A stretch of DNA of 22,845 bases from an uncultured Frankiales bacterium (GCA_946479905.1 CAMLIA010000049.1:1-22845), one strand, 5' to 3'; positions 1-7,684 are shown, counted from the first letter of the stretch. Notes: generated from the sequence alone by a model not told the origin. A program made the numbers and translations.

Positions 1-402
1 GGCGACGTCTACGCCTGCCCGTTCGCGATCCACGACGCCTTCCTCGCCGGCAACGTGCGCGACGCCGGCTTCCAGGCCGTGTGGCAGACCTCGGAGCTGT
101 TCACGGAGCTGCGCACGCCCCAGTCCGGCGGCACCTGCTCGTCGTGCCAGCACTACGACTCGTGCCAGGGCGGCTGCATGGCCGCGAAGTTCTTCACGGG
201 GCTCCCGCTCGACGGCCCGGACCCGGAGTGCGTGCAGGGGTACGGCGAGCTGGCCCTCGCCGGGGTGCGCGAGGTCCCGAGGCCGAGCGGCGACCACTCC
301 CACACCGGCGGCGTCCGGGGCGGTCCCGTCCCGTTGGTGCTGTCCACGCGTCGTCCCGACCGTGCCTGCGAGGAGAACCCGCTCGCGGGGCTCCCGGTCT
401 GA
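1..402 (+). CDS. mftC: Mycofactocin radical SAM maturase MftC, C-terminal part (5' end outside window)
   Basis: The frame is open from base 1 to the TGA at 400-402, giving the last 133 residues. MftC acts on the C-terminal Val-Tyr of the precursor peptide MftA, held by MftB: it oxidatively decarboxylates the Tyr and then cyclises it with the Val. The visible part is the SPASM domain, which carries auxiliary iron-sulfur clusters: a CPFAIHDAFLAGNV segment, a Cys-rich CSSCQHYDSCQGGC block around residues 45-60, and a further Cys in DPECV. The radical SAM core CxxxCxxC lies upstream of the window. The last 50 or so residues are Pro/Gly/Arg-rich and probably disordered. The mftE, mftF and SDR genes downstream on the same strand confirm the assignment. 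mftA and mftB are expected just upstream. Confidence 0.93.
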   Translation, partial: GDVYACPFAIHDAFLAGNVRDAGFQAVWQTSELFTELRTPQSGGTCSSCQHYDSCQGGCMAAKFFTGLPLDGPDPECVQGYGELALAGVREVPRPSGDHSHTGGVRGGPVPLVLSTRRPDRACEENPLAGLPV

Positions 403-434
403 TGGCCCAGCAGTCCCTCCCCCGCCTCCTGCCC

Positions 435-496
435 GACGATCTTCGTCAGGTTGTCGTGGCGGCCGCAGCGTGGACCGCAAGGTGACGAAGATCGTC
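435..496. repeat. Perfect 14-bp inverted repeat over the start of the first OYE gene
   Basis: Left arm GACGATCTTCGTCA (435-448) and right arm TGACGAAGATCGTC (483-496) are exact reverse complements separated by 34 nt. The right arm covers the likely GTG start (482-484) of the next gene. An outer CCTCC (425-429) could also pair with GGAGG (499-503), lengthening the stem past an internal loop. No T-tract follows, so this is not a classical intrinsic terminator. It could be an RNA hairpin limiting translation or transcription between mftC and the redox genes, or a protein-binding site. The repeat is seen directly; its role is inferred. Confidence 0.75.
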
Positions 497-2335
497 ACGG
501 AGGGGGTGGCGATCGGCGCGCGGAGGGCACCGTCGCGCGTCGTGTTCGGGCCGCACGAGACCAACCTGGGCAGGGACCGGTCGCTGTCGGACCGGCACGT
601 CGCCTACTACCGGGAGCGGGCCGCGGGCGGCTGCGGCGTGATCGTCGTCGAGACGGCGTCGGTGCACGAGTCGGACTGGCCGTACGAGCGGGCGCCGCTC
701 GCTGCGGACTGCGGCCCGGGGTGGAGCGCGATCGCGGCGGCCTGCTCGCCGGCGCTGGTGCTCGCCTCGCTCGGCCACACCGGCGGCCAGGGCTCCTCGG
801 CGTACTCCCAGCTGCCGCTGTGGGCGCCCTCGCCGGTGGCGGACGCCGTGTCGCGCGAGCTGCCGATGGTCATGGACGACGCCGAGATCGCCGAGCTGAC
901 CGCGGGCTTCGTCTCGGCGACGCGCCTGGCGATGGAGTCCGGGTGCGCGGGCGTGGAGATCGAGGCGGGCGACCGCTCGGTGCTGCGGCAGTTCCTGTCG
1001 GGGATCACCAACCAGCGGACCGACGGCTACGGAACGGACCGGTCGCGGCTGCTGCGCGAGGTCCTCGGCGCGGTGCGCGCCGCGGCAGGCGACGGGATCG
1101 TCGCCCTCCGGCTGTCGTGCGACGAGCTGGCCCCCTGGGCCGGCATCACCCCCGACCACGCCCTCGAGCTGGTGCCGACGCTCGACGTCGACCTGCTCAC
1201 CGTCGTGCGGGCGGGCCCGTACGCCGGCTCGGCGTACCGCCCTGATGCCCACGAGCCGGAGGGCTTCAACCGCTCGCTGTGCGCCGCGGTGAAGGCGGTG
1301 GCCCGCGGCCCGGTGGTCCTGCAGGGGTCCGTGGTCGACCGTGCCTTCGCCCAGGACGCGCTCGACACCGGGGTGTGCGACCTGGTCGAGATGACCCGCG
1401 CGCAGATCGCCGACCCGGAGCTGGTCGCGAAGCTGCGGACAGGCCGGACACCGCGGCCGTGCGTGCTGTGCAACCAGGCCTGCCGGGTGCGCGACGCCCG
1501 CAACCCGATCGTGTCGTGCATCGGCGAGCCCCGGTCCGGCCACGAGCTGCAGGACCCGCACCCCGTTGCTGGTGCCGGCGGTCAGGTGCTCGTCGTCGGG
1601 GGCGGGCCGGCGGGGCTCGAGTGCGCCAGAGTGCTTGCGCTGCAAGGGTTCTCGGTCGAGCTGCGGGAGGCGTCGGACCAGCTCGGCGGTGCGGTGCGCG
1701 ACGCCGCGCTCGGCGCCGGACGCGCCCGGCTGAGCAGTCTCGTGGACTGGCTGGCGGCCGAGTGCGACGCCCTCGGCGTCAAGGTCGTGCTCGGCCACAC
1801 CGTCGAGGAGGGCGAGCTGTCGTCGTACCCGGGGGTGGTCGTGCTGGCCACGGGATCGGTCGCCCGTCCGACCGGCTTCGTGGACTCCCGTGACGCGCTG
1901 CGCGGCGAGCTCCCTGACGGGCCGGTCCTCGTGCACGACACCGTCGGAGGGCCGGTCGGGGTCAGCGTCGCGGAGAAGCTCGCGGCGGAAGGTCGTGACG
2001 TGCGGATCGTGACCCAGGACCCCATCGTCGGCACGCTGCTGTCCCTCACCGGCGACCTGGCGGACTGCAACACCCGGCTCCAACGGCTCGGGGTACGGCG
2101 TGAGCTGAAGTCCCTGCTGCGCAAGGCCTCTGACGGCAGCGCGCTGCTCGAGGACGTGTGGACCGGCACCCGCCGCACCGTCCCGGCGGCGGTCGTCGTC
2201 GACTGCGGCCCGCGGCTGCCGCGCGAGGACCTGTACGAGACGGGGAGGCTGCGGGCCGGTGACTGCGTCGCCCCGCGCACCGTGCTGGAGGCCGTGCTCG
2301 AGGGTCGCCGGGTCGCCCTGGAGATCGGCGCATGA
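482..2335 (+). CDS. Mycofactocin-system FadH/OYE-family flavo-iron-sulfur oxidoreductase 1
   Basis: 617 residues from GTG 482, a length typical of the FadH/trimethylamine dehydrogenase type. Residues 1-320 are the FMN-binding TIM barrel, with early motif FGPHETNLG and FLSGITNQRTDGYG. A 4Fe-4S site follows at C327-x2-C330-x3-C334-x11-C346. A Rossmann FAD/NAD module begins VLVVGGGPAG at 369, and a second nucleotide-binding subdomain follows. Relatives pass electrons FMN to 4Fe-4S to FAD/NAD(P)H or to ETF; the ETF genes downstream favour ETF as partner (inference). The substrate is unknown. Where FadH has catalytic Tyr166 this protein has Ser166, and the His252 position also differs. The start is uncertain: GTG 473 is also possible and neither has a clear Shine-Dalgarno sequence. 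I chose 482 because family homology begins about ten residues later. Its stop overlaps the next ATG (ATGA). Confidence 0.88.
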   Translation: MTKIVTEGVAIGARRAPSRVVFGPHETNLGRDRSLSDRHVAYYRERAAGGCGVIVVETASVHESDWPYERAPLAADCGPGWSAIAAACSPALVLASLGHTGGQGSSAYSQLPLWAPSPVADAVSRELPMVMDDAEIAELTAGFVSATRLAMESGCAGVEIEAGDRSVLRQFLSGITNQRTDGYGTDRSRLLREVLGAVRAAAGDGIVALRLSCDELAPWAGITPDHALELVPTLDVDLLTVVRAGPYAGSAYRPDAHEPEGFNRSLCAAVKAVARGPVVLQGSVVDRAFAQDALDTGVCDLVEMTRAQIADPELVAKLRTGRTPRPCVLCNQACRVRDARNPIVSCIGEPRSGHELQDPHPVAGAGGQVLVVGGGPAGLECARVLALQGFSVELREASDQLGGAVRDAALGAGRARLSSLVDWLAAECDALGVKVVLGHTVEEGELSSYPGVVVLATGSVARPTGFVDSRDALRGELPDGPVLVHDTVGGPVGVSVAEKLAAEGRDVRIVTQDPIVGTLLSLTGDLADCNTRLQRLGVRRELKSLLRKASDGSALLEDVWTGTRRTVPAAVVVDCGPRLPREDLYETGRLRAGDCVAPRTVLEAVLEGRRVALEIGA

Positions 2336-4275
2336 GCCGCTACCCGCACCTGCTGTCGCCGCTGCGGCTGGGGCCGCTGACGCTGAGGAACCGGGTCGTC
2401 TTCAGCGCGCACCTCACGAACTACGCCGTGGACGGCAAGCCGAGTGAGCAGCACGCCGCCTACTACGCCGCCCGCGCGGCCGGCGGTGCCGGGCTGATCA
2501 TCACCGAGGAGCACAGCACGCACGTCACCGACTGGCCCTACGAGAAGCTGATCCACGGCTTCGACCCGGCGGTCATCCCCGGGTACCGGCGGATCACCGA
2601 CGCCGTGCACGCCCACGGCGTCCCGATCCTCGCGCAGCTCAACCACAACGGCGGGCAGGCCTCCTCGATGTACAGCCGGCTGCCGGTGTGGGCCCCGTCC
2701 CCGATCCCGGACCCGCTGTTCCGCGAGGTGCCGAAGGCGCTCGAGACGCACGAGATCGGCGCGGTCGTCGACGGCTACGCGCAGGTCGCCGAGCACTGCG
2801 TGGCCGGCGGCTTCGACGGCGTCGAGCTCCAGTGCAGCCACTCGTCCATCGTGCGCGGCTTCCTGTCACCGGCGACGAACGCGCGGACCGACGCCTACGG
2901 CGGCGTGCTGGAGAACCGTGCCCGGCTGCTGCTCGAGATCGTGGCGGCCGTGCGGTCGGCCCTCGGTCCGGCCAAGGCGCTGGGGGTCCGGCTCTGCGGC
3001 GACGAGCTCATCGAGGGCGGTACGACGATCGAGGAGGCGGTGGCCGTCGCGCGGCTCGTCGAGGCCACCGGCCAGGTCGACTACATCAACACCTCGATCG
3101 GGGTGGCCACCGCGACGCTGTACATGATCGAGGCGTCGATGCAGGTGCCGCCGGGATACGCGATGTTCATCCCGTCCGCGATCCGCGAGGCGGTGTCGAT
3201 CCCGGTCGTCGGTGTGGGGCGGTTCAAGGACCCGACGCAGGCCGAGCGCGCCCTCGCCGCCGGCCAGGCCGACCTCATCGGGGTGGTGCGCGGCCAGATC
3301 GCCGACCCCGACTTCGTCCGCAAGGCCCGCAGCGGTGCGGCGCAGGACATCCGGACCTGCCTGTCGTGCAACCAGGAGTGCGTGGGTCGGATGGGGCTCA
3401 ACCGGTGGCTCGGCTGCATCGAGAACCCGCGCACCGGCAGGGAGGCGGTCGTTCTCCCGATGCCGACCCGGCGGGCGCAGCGGGTGCTCGTCGTCGGCGG
3501 CGGGCCCGCCGGGCTGCAGGCGGCCGTCACCGCGGCCGAGCGCGGTCATCACGTGACGCTGCTCGAGAGCGCCGACCGGCTCGGCGGGCAGGTGCCCGTC
3601 GCGGCATCGGTGCCCTCACGTGCCGAGTTCCTCGACATCACCCGCAACCTCGCCGCGGCGGCCCAGCGGGTCGGTGTCGACGTCAAGCTGCAGCACGAGG
3701 CAACCGCGGAGGAGCTGCTCGCCGAGGCGCCCGACGCGCTCATCCTGGCGACGGGAGCCCTGCCCGCGAGGCCTTGGTGGGCAGGCGATCTCGAGCAGGT
3801 GGTGGACGTGCGCGACGTGCTCGAGGGCCGGGTCGCCCCGCGCGGCCGGGTGCTCGTCATCGACGAGCTCGGCTTCCACCAGGCCACGTCGGTGGCGGAG
3901 CTGCTCGCGGACCGCGGCTGCTCCGTGGAGGTGGCCACTCCCGGCATGGTGGTCGGCCAGGACCTGGGCATCACGCTCGACCTGGAGACCTGGAACGTGA
4001 AGGCCGACGCGAAGGGCATCGGTCAGCTCACCGACGTGGTGCCGATGGCCGCGGCGGAGGGCATCACGATGACCCTTCAGCACCACCCCACGGGCACCGA
4101 CGTCACCCGGACCGTCGACTGGGTGGTGTGCGCGGTGCAGCAGCGGGCCGACGACGCGCTGTGGCAGCAGCTGAAGGACGCGCCCTTCCCGGTCCACCGG
4201 GTCGGGGACTGCGTCGCCCCGCGCCGCGCCCACGCCGCGGTCGTCGAGGGCCACCGCGCGGCGGTGTCCCTGTGA
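2332..4275 (+). CDS. Mycofactocin-system FadH/OYE-family flavo-iron-sulfur oxidoreductase 2
   Basis: 647 residues, paralogous to the preceding gene with the same architecture. The FMN TIM barrel (about 1-335) includes FLSPATNARTDAYGG. The 4Fe-4S ligands are C343-x2-C346-x3-C350-x11-C362. The FAD Rossmann motif VLVVGGGPAG is at 385-394. The second nucleotide-binding fold around 500-530 has a degraded glycine motif (IDELGFHQATS), as in trimethylamine dehydrogenase-like enzymes that donate to ETF instead of using NADPH. Aligned from memory with E. coli FadH, Tyr166 becomes Ser172 and His252 becomes Ala259, so ordinary dienoyl-CoA reduction is unlikely. Identity to paralogue 1 looks moderate, suggesting different substrates or a heteromer. 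The ATG overlaps the upstream stop and its own stop overlaps the GTG of the ETF alpha gene, implying translational coupling. Substrate unknown. Confidence 0.9.
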   Translation: MSRYPHLLSPLRLGPLTLRNRVVFSAHLTNYAVDGKPSEQHAAYYAARAAGGAGLIITEEHSTHVTDWPYEKLIHGFDPAVIPGYRRITDAVHAHGVPILAQLNHNGGQASSMYSRLPVWAPSPIPDPLFREVPKALETHEIGAVVDGYAQVAEHCVAGGFDGVELQCSHSSIVRGFLSPATNARTDAYGGVLENRARLLLEIVAAVRSALGPAKALGVRLCGDELIEGGTTIEEAVAVARLVEATGQVDYINTSIGVATATLYMIEASMQVPPGYAMFIPSAIREAVSIPVVGVGRFKDPTQAERALAAGQADLIGVVRGQIADPDFVRKARSGAAQDIRTCLSCNQECVGRMGLNRWLGCIENPRTGREAVVLPMPTRRAQRVLVVGGGPAGLQAAVTAAERGHHVTLLESADRLGGQVPVAASVPSRAEFLDITRNLAAAAQRVGVDVKLQHEATAEELLAEAPDALILATGALPARPWWAGDLEQVVDVRDVLEGRVAPRGRVLVIDELGFHQATSVAELLADRGCSVEVATPGMVVGQDLGITLDLETWNVKADAKGIGQLTDVVPMAAAEGITMTLQHHPTGTDVTRTVDWVVCAVQQRADDALWQQLKDAPFPVHRVGDCVAPRRAHAAVVEGHRAAVSL

Positions 4276-5246
4276 GCGTCACGAGCACGCACCGGGGGAC
4301 CCACCCGATCGAGGCGCTGCAGGTCAGCCGGCTGGCGATCGTCCTCGTGCGGGCCGGGGTCCTGCCGGTCGGTGCGGCCGAGGCGGCTGCTGAGGCGGGC
4401 AACCGGGTCCTGCTGCTCGGCAGCGGTACCGCGGAGGCGGCCCTCGAGCTCGGGGCTGCCCGGACGTGGCACGCCGAGACCGTCGGTGCGGCGCCGGCCG
4501 GCCTCGCGGCGGCCCTGGCGCCGCTGGTGAGGGACGTCCAGATGCTCGTGCTGCCTGCCAGCCCCGACGGCCGCGACTTCGCGCCCCGGCTGGCAGCCGC
4601 GCTCGACCGGCCGTTGCTGGCATGGGCGACCGCAGCGGCTGTCGACGACGAGGGGACCACCGCGACCCTGAGCCGGCTCGACGGCCGGCTGGACGTCGAC
4701 GTGCGCTGCGAGCGGCCCTGCGTCGTCACCCTCGTGCCCGGTGCCCGCAACCCGCTGCCGCCCAGCAACGGCGAGGTCTTCGAGGTCGTGCTCGACGTCC
4801 CGCCCGGCGTGGACGCCGAGCGCCTCGCGGTGCTCGAGCCGGATCCGGAGACCATGGACCTGTCCGAGGCGACCCGGGTGGTCGGCGGCGGCGCGGGGCT
4901 GGTTCGTGACGACGCCGACGCGCCCGCCGCGTTCGCGCTGCTGCGCGCCGTCGCCGCCCGGCTGGGCGCGACCACGGGAGCGACGCGGGTCATCACCGAC
5001 GCCGGCTGGATGCACCACGACCGCCAGATCGGGACCACGGGCGTGACCGTCTCGCCCGACCTCTACGTCGCCTTCGGCGTCGCAGGGGCCAGCCAGCACA
5101 CCGGCGGGCTCGGCAGCCCGAAGCACGTCGTCAGCGTCAACACCGACCCCTCCTGCCCGATGACCGCCATGGCCGACCTGGGGCTCGTCACCGACGCCCG
5201 CGCCCTGCTCGACGAGCTCGCCGACCGGCTGGGAGTGACGCCGTGA
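4272..5246 (+). CDS. etfA: Mycofactocin-associated electron transfer flavoprotein, alpha subunit
   Basis: 324 residues from a GTG overlapping the previous stop (GTGA). ETF alpha binds FAD in its C-terminal domain and, paired with ETF beta, shuttles electrons from dehydrogenases to ETF-quinone oxidoreductase. The C-terminal domain (about 200-324) is clear: the segment GWMHHDRQIGTTG, then SQHTGGLG and VNTDPSCP. Residues R239, T256, H276 and N290 match the human ETF-alpha FAD contacts R249, T266, H286 and N300 with a constant offset of ten. The N-terminal domain (1-190) is divergent. The gene sits directly after two ETF-compatible dehydrogenases and before FixC/FixX-like genes, separated from its beta partner. 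The open frame continues upstream inside the previous gene, but only the segment from 4272 is ETF-like. Confidence 0.92.
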   Translation: MSVTSTHRGTHPIEALQVSRLAIVLVRAGVLPVGAAEAAAEAGNRVLLLGSGTAEAALELGAARTWHAETVGAAPAGLAAALAPLVRDVQMLVLPASPDGRDFAPRLAAALDRPLLAWATAAAVDDEGTTATLSRLDGRLDVDVRCERPCVVTLVPGARNPLPPSNGEVFEVVLDVPPGVDAERLAVLEPDPETMDLSEATRVVGGGAGLVRDDADAPAAFALLRAVAARLGATTGATRVITDAGWMHHDRQIGTTGVTVSPDLYVAFGVAGASQHTGGLGSPKHVVSVNTDPSCPMTAMADLGLVTDARALLDELADRLGVTP

Positions 5247-6520
5247 CCGACGTGATCGTCGTGGGCGCCGGACCGGCCGGGTCGGTCGCCGCGCTGATGG
5301 CGGCGCGAGACGGCCTGGACGTCGTGCTGCTGGAGCGCGGTCCCTTCCCCGGCAGCAAGAACGCCTACGGCGGTGTCGTCTACGGCCGCGTCCTCGACGA
5401 GGTGCTGCCCGGCTGGTGGGAGGAGGTCCCCGTCCAGCGCTGGGTGACCCGACGGTCCACCGTCATGCTCACCGGCACCCAGGCGCTCACGGTGGACTTC
5501 CGCACGACCGACTGGGGTCAGCCGCCCTACAACGGGTGTACGACCTTCCGGGCCGACTTCGACAGCTGGCTGGCGGGCAAGGCGGTCGACGCCGGGGCCC
5601 AGCTCGTGACGAGCACCGTCGCGACCGGCCTCATCGTCGAGGGCGGCAGGGTCGTGGGCGTGCGGACCGACCGCCCCGACGGCGACCTGCGCGCGCCGCT
5701 CGTGATCGCCGCGGACGGTGTGAACTCCTTCCTGGCCAAGGAGGCGGGGCTGATCCCGCGCACCCAGCCGCGGCACCTGACGCTCGGCGTCAAGGAGGTG
5801 CTGGCGCTCCCCCGCGAGGTCATCGACGCCCGCTTCGGTGTCCGTGGCGACGAGGGCGTCGACGTCGAGCTGCTCGGCTGCACCCGCGGCATCCCGGGCG
5901 GCGGGTTCGTCTACACCAACCGCGACAGCCTCAGTGTGGGCGTCGTCGTCAGCCTCGAGCACCTGACCGCCGCGAAGGTCCGGGCCGAGGACCTCGTCGC
6001 CGACCTGAAGGCCCACCCGGCCGTCGCGCCGTGGGTCGAGGGCGCGGAGCTCAAGGAGTACACCGCGCACCTCATCCCCGAGGGCGGCTACGACCACCTC
6101 ACGCCGCTGAGCGCGCCGGGCATGCTCGTCACCGGCGACGCCGCCGGGCTCTGCCTGGCCGCAGGCATCTGGCTGGAGGGCGTCAACTTCGCGATCGGCT
6201 CGGGCCTCGAGGCCGGCCGGCACGCGCGCCGCATCCTCGAGACGGGGGACGAGCGGCCGTACCGGCGGGCTCTGGAGCAGACCTTCGTCCTGCAGGACCA
6301 CAAGCGGCTGCGCGGTGCCTCCGGCCTGCTGCTCAGCGACCGGATCCAGCAGCGGTACCCCGGCATGATGGCGGACCTGGTCCAGGGCCTGTTCACCGTG
6401 ACCAACCCGGAGGCCAAGCCCGGGGCCTTGCGCCTGCTGCGCGGGGCTGCGAAGAACAACGGCGTGAAGCTGCGGCACCTGCTGGCCGACGGCCTGGCAG
6501 GCGGGAGGGTGTTCCGGTGA
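5243..6520 (+). CDS. fixC: FixC-like FAD-dependent oxidoreductase (ETF-quinone reductase flavoprotein)
   Basis: 425 residues, matching FixC length. It begins with an FAD Rossmann motif (VIVVGAGPAG, glycines 8, 10, 13) and a Glu ending strand 2 (LLERGPFPGSKN). The typical FixC segment YGGVVYGRVLDEVLPG follows. A second FAD motif, VTGDAAGLCLA, lies near residue 295. FixC is the flavoprotein half of a split ETF-quinone oxidoreductase, taking electrons from ETF and, with FixX, delivering them to membrane quinone. No transmembrane helix is evident, in keeping with monotopic attachment. The GTG start overlaps the ETF-alpha stop, and the stop overlaps the FixX-like GTG. The exact acceptor (menaquinone or other) cannot be read from sequence. 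Confidence 0.9.
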   Translation: MTDVIVVGAGPAGSVAALMAARDGLDVVLLERGPFPGSKNAYGGVVYGRVLDEVLPGWWEEVPVQRWVTRRSTVMLTGTQALTVDFRTTDWGQPPYNGCTTFRADFDSWLAGKAVDAGAQLVTSTVATGLIVEGGRVVGVRTDRPDGDLRAPLVIAADGVNSFLAKEAGLIPRTQPRHLTLGVKEVLALPREVIDARFGVRGDEGVDVELLGCTRGIPGGGFVYTNRDSLSVGVVVSLEHLTAAKVRAEDLVADLKAHPAVAPWVEGAELKEYTAHLIPEGGYDHLTPLSAPGMLVTGDAAGLCLAAGIWLEGVNFAIGSGLEAGRHARRILETGDERPYRRALEQTFVLQDHKRLRGASGLLLSDRIQQRYPGMMADLVQGLFTVTNPEAKPGALRLLRGAAKNNGVKLRHLLADGLAGGRVFR

Positions 6521-6819
6521 GCGGTCCGGTCAACTACGACGCCATCGCCTTCGACGACCGGATGGCCACTGTCGAGTTCCGCGTGGCCGAGCGCCCCCAC
6601 ATCGTGGTCGACAGCGACGTCTGCCGCTCCTGCACGACGAAGGCCTGCGTCACGGCCTGCCCGGCGAACCTGTTCGCCCCCACCAGCGACGGCGGCATCC
6701 TGTTCAACTACGAGCAGTGCTTCGAGTGCGGCACCTGCTACCAGGTCTGCAACGCCGAGGGGGCGCTCACCTGGACCTACCCCGACGGCGGGCACGGGGT
6801 GGTGTTCCGGCATGGCTGA
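6517..6819 (+). CDS. fixX: FixX-like ferredoxin, iron-sulfur partner of FixC
   Basis: 100 residues from GTG 6517, which overlaps the fixC stop. Two cysteine motifs are visible: C36-x2-C39-x4-C44-x3-C48-P and C68-x2-C71-x2-C74-x3-C78. In mitochondrial ETF-QO a single 4Fe-4S cluster is held by four cysteines. Here all eight are present, so two clusters are possible. The role is electron relay between FixC and quinone, or to another acceptor. The 3' end overlaps the ETF-beta start by 8 nt (ATGGCTGA). The length and position next to fixC make this a confident call. Confidence 0.9.
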   Translation: MSGPVNYDAIAFDDRMATVEFRVAERPHIVVDSDVCRSCTTKACVTACPANLFAPTSDGGILFNYEQCFECGTCYQVCNAEGALTWTYPDGGHGVVFRHG

Positions 6820-7684
6820 TCCCCGCCTGGTCGTCGTCCTCGCCCGCTGCACCGACCTGCGGGTCGAGGTCGACCCGCTGACCGGCGCCATCACCCGAGA
6901 CCCCCGCACCGTGGCGCTGAGCGCCTCGGACGCGGCCGCGGTCGAGCACGGTCTACGGCTCGGGTCCGCCTGGGGCGCAAGGACTCTCGTCCTCACGGCC
7001 GGCGGTCCGGAGTGCGACCCGCCGCTGCGCGAGCTGATCTCGCTCGGCGCGGAGGTCCGTCGGGTCCAGACTCGAGGGTCGTACGTCGAGGAGCTCGCGA
7101 CCGACGAGGCAGCGCTCGCGAGGGCCCTGGTCGCGGCCATCGGGGAGCAGCCGGACCTGGTGCTCTGCGCCGACCGCTCCGCCGACCGCGGCACCGGGGC
7201 GCTCCCTGCCTTCGTGGCCCACGAGCTCGGCGCCGTGCAGGCCCCCGGCCTGGTCTCGCTGTCGCTCGACGGCAACGACCTCGTGGGGGAGCGTCGCCTG
7301 GACTACGGCCGGCGGGAGCGGATGCGCATCCCGCTGCCGGCCGTCTGCTCGGTCGAGGCGGCCGGTGTCCGGCTGCGCCGGGCGTCGCTGCCCGACTCGC
7401 TCGCGGCGGCGCGGGCGGACGTCCCGGTGGCCGAGGTCGTCGTCCCCGGACCGGCGGTCCGGGTGCTGCGCTCCCGGCCGGCCAGGGTCCGGCCCCGGCA
7501 CGTCTCCCCGCCCACCGGCTCCAGCCGGGAGCGGTTGCTCGCCCTGACGGGCGCCCTGCTCAGCCACGAGCCGCCGACGGTGATCGGTCCCGTCGACGCG
7601 GTCGAGGCTGCCGATGCGCTGCTGGAGTTCCTGGCGCGCAACGGCTACCTCTCGGAGGCCCGCACCGGCTGGACCGCGCAGTGA
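6812..7684 (+). CDS. etfB: Mycofactocin-associated electron transfer flavoprotein, beta subunit
   Basis: 290 residues from ATG 6812, 8 nt inside fixX. ETF beta forms a heterodimer with ETF alpha and normally binds AMP, or a second FAD in bifurcating ETFs. Domain cues are the N-terminal strand RLVVVLARCTD, an alternating alpha/beta fold, the segment SASDAAAVEHGLRLG, and the nucleotide-loop region CADRSADRGTGALPAFVAHELG near residues 112-133. That loop differs from the usual DxDxxQxGPQ form, so its ligand is uncertain. The C-terminal third is Arg/Pro-rich, and the last helix (DALLEFLARNGYL) resembles the recruiting C-terminal arm of ETF beta. Its stop overlaps the mftE GTG. The gene order alpha-fixC-fixX-beta differs from classical fixABCX. 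Confidence 0.88.
   Translation: MADPRLVVVLARCTDLRVEVDPLTGAITRDPRTVALSASDAAAVEHGLRLGSAWGARTLVLTAGGPECDPPLRELISLGAEVRRVQTRGSYVEELATDEAALARALVAAIGEQPDLVLCADRSADRGTGALPAFVAHELGAVQAPGLVSLSLDGNDLVGERRLDYGRRERMRIPLPAVCSVEAAGVRLRRASLPDSLAAARADVPVAEVVVPGPAVRVLRSRPARVRPRHVSPPTGSSRERLLALTGALLSHEPPTVIGPVDAVEAADALLEFLARNGYLSEARTGWTAQ

Noticed and set aside
446..2083. Long - strand open frame antisense to the first OYE gene, and similar long antisense frames elsewhere
   Set aside because: A high-GC codon bias effect: composition is His/Arg/Pro-rich with no recognisable motifs, while the opposite strand encodes clear enzymes.
2688..4271. Open frame in phase with ETF alpha running back through the second OYE gene
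   Set aside because: The translation is Arg/Gly/Pro-rich shadow sequence; only the part from GTG 4272 matches ETF alpha.
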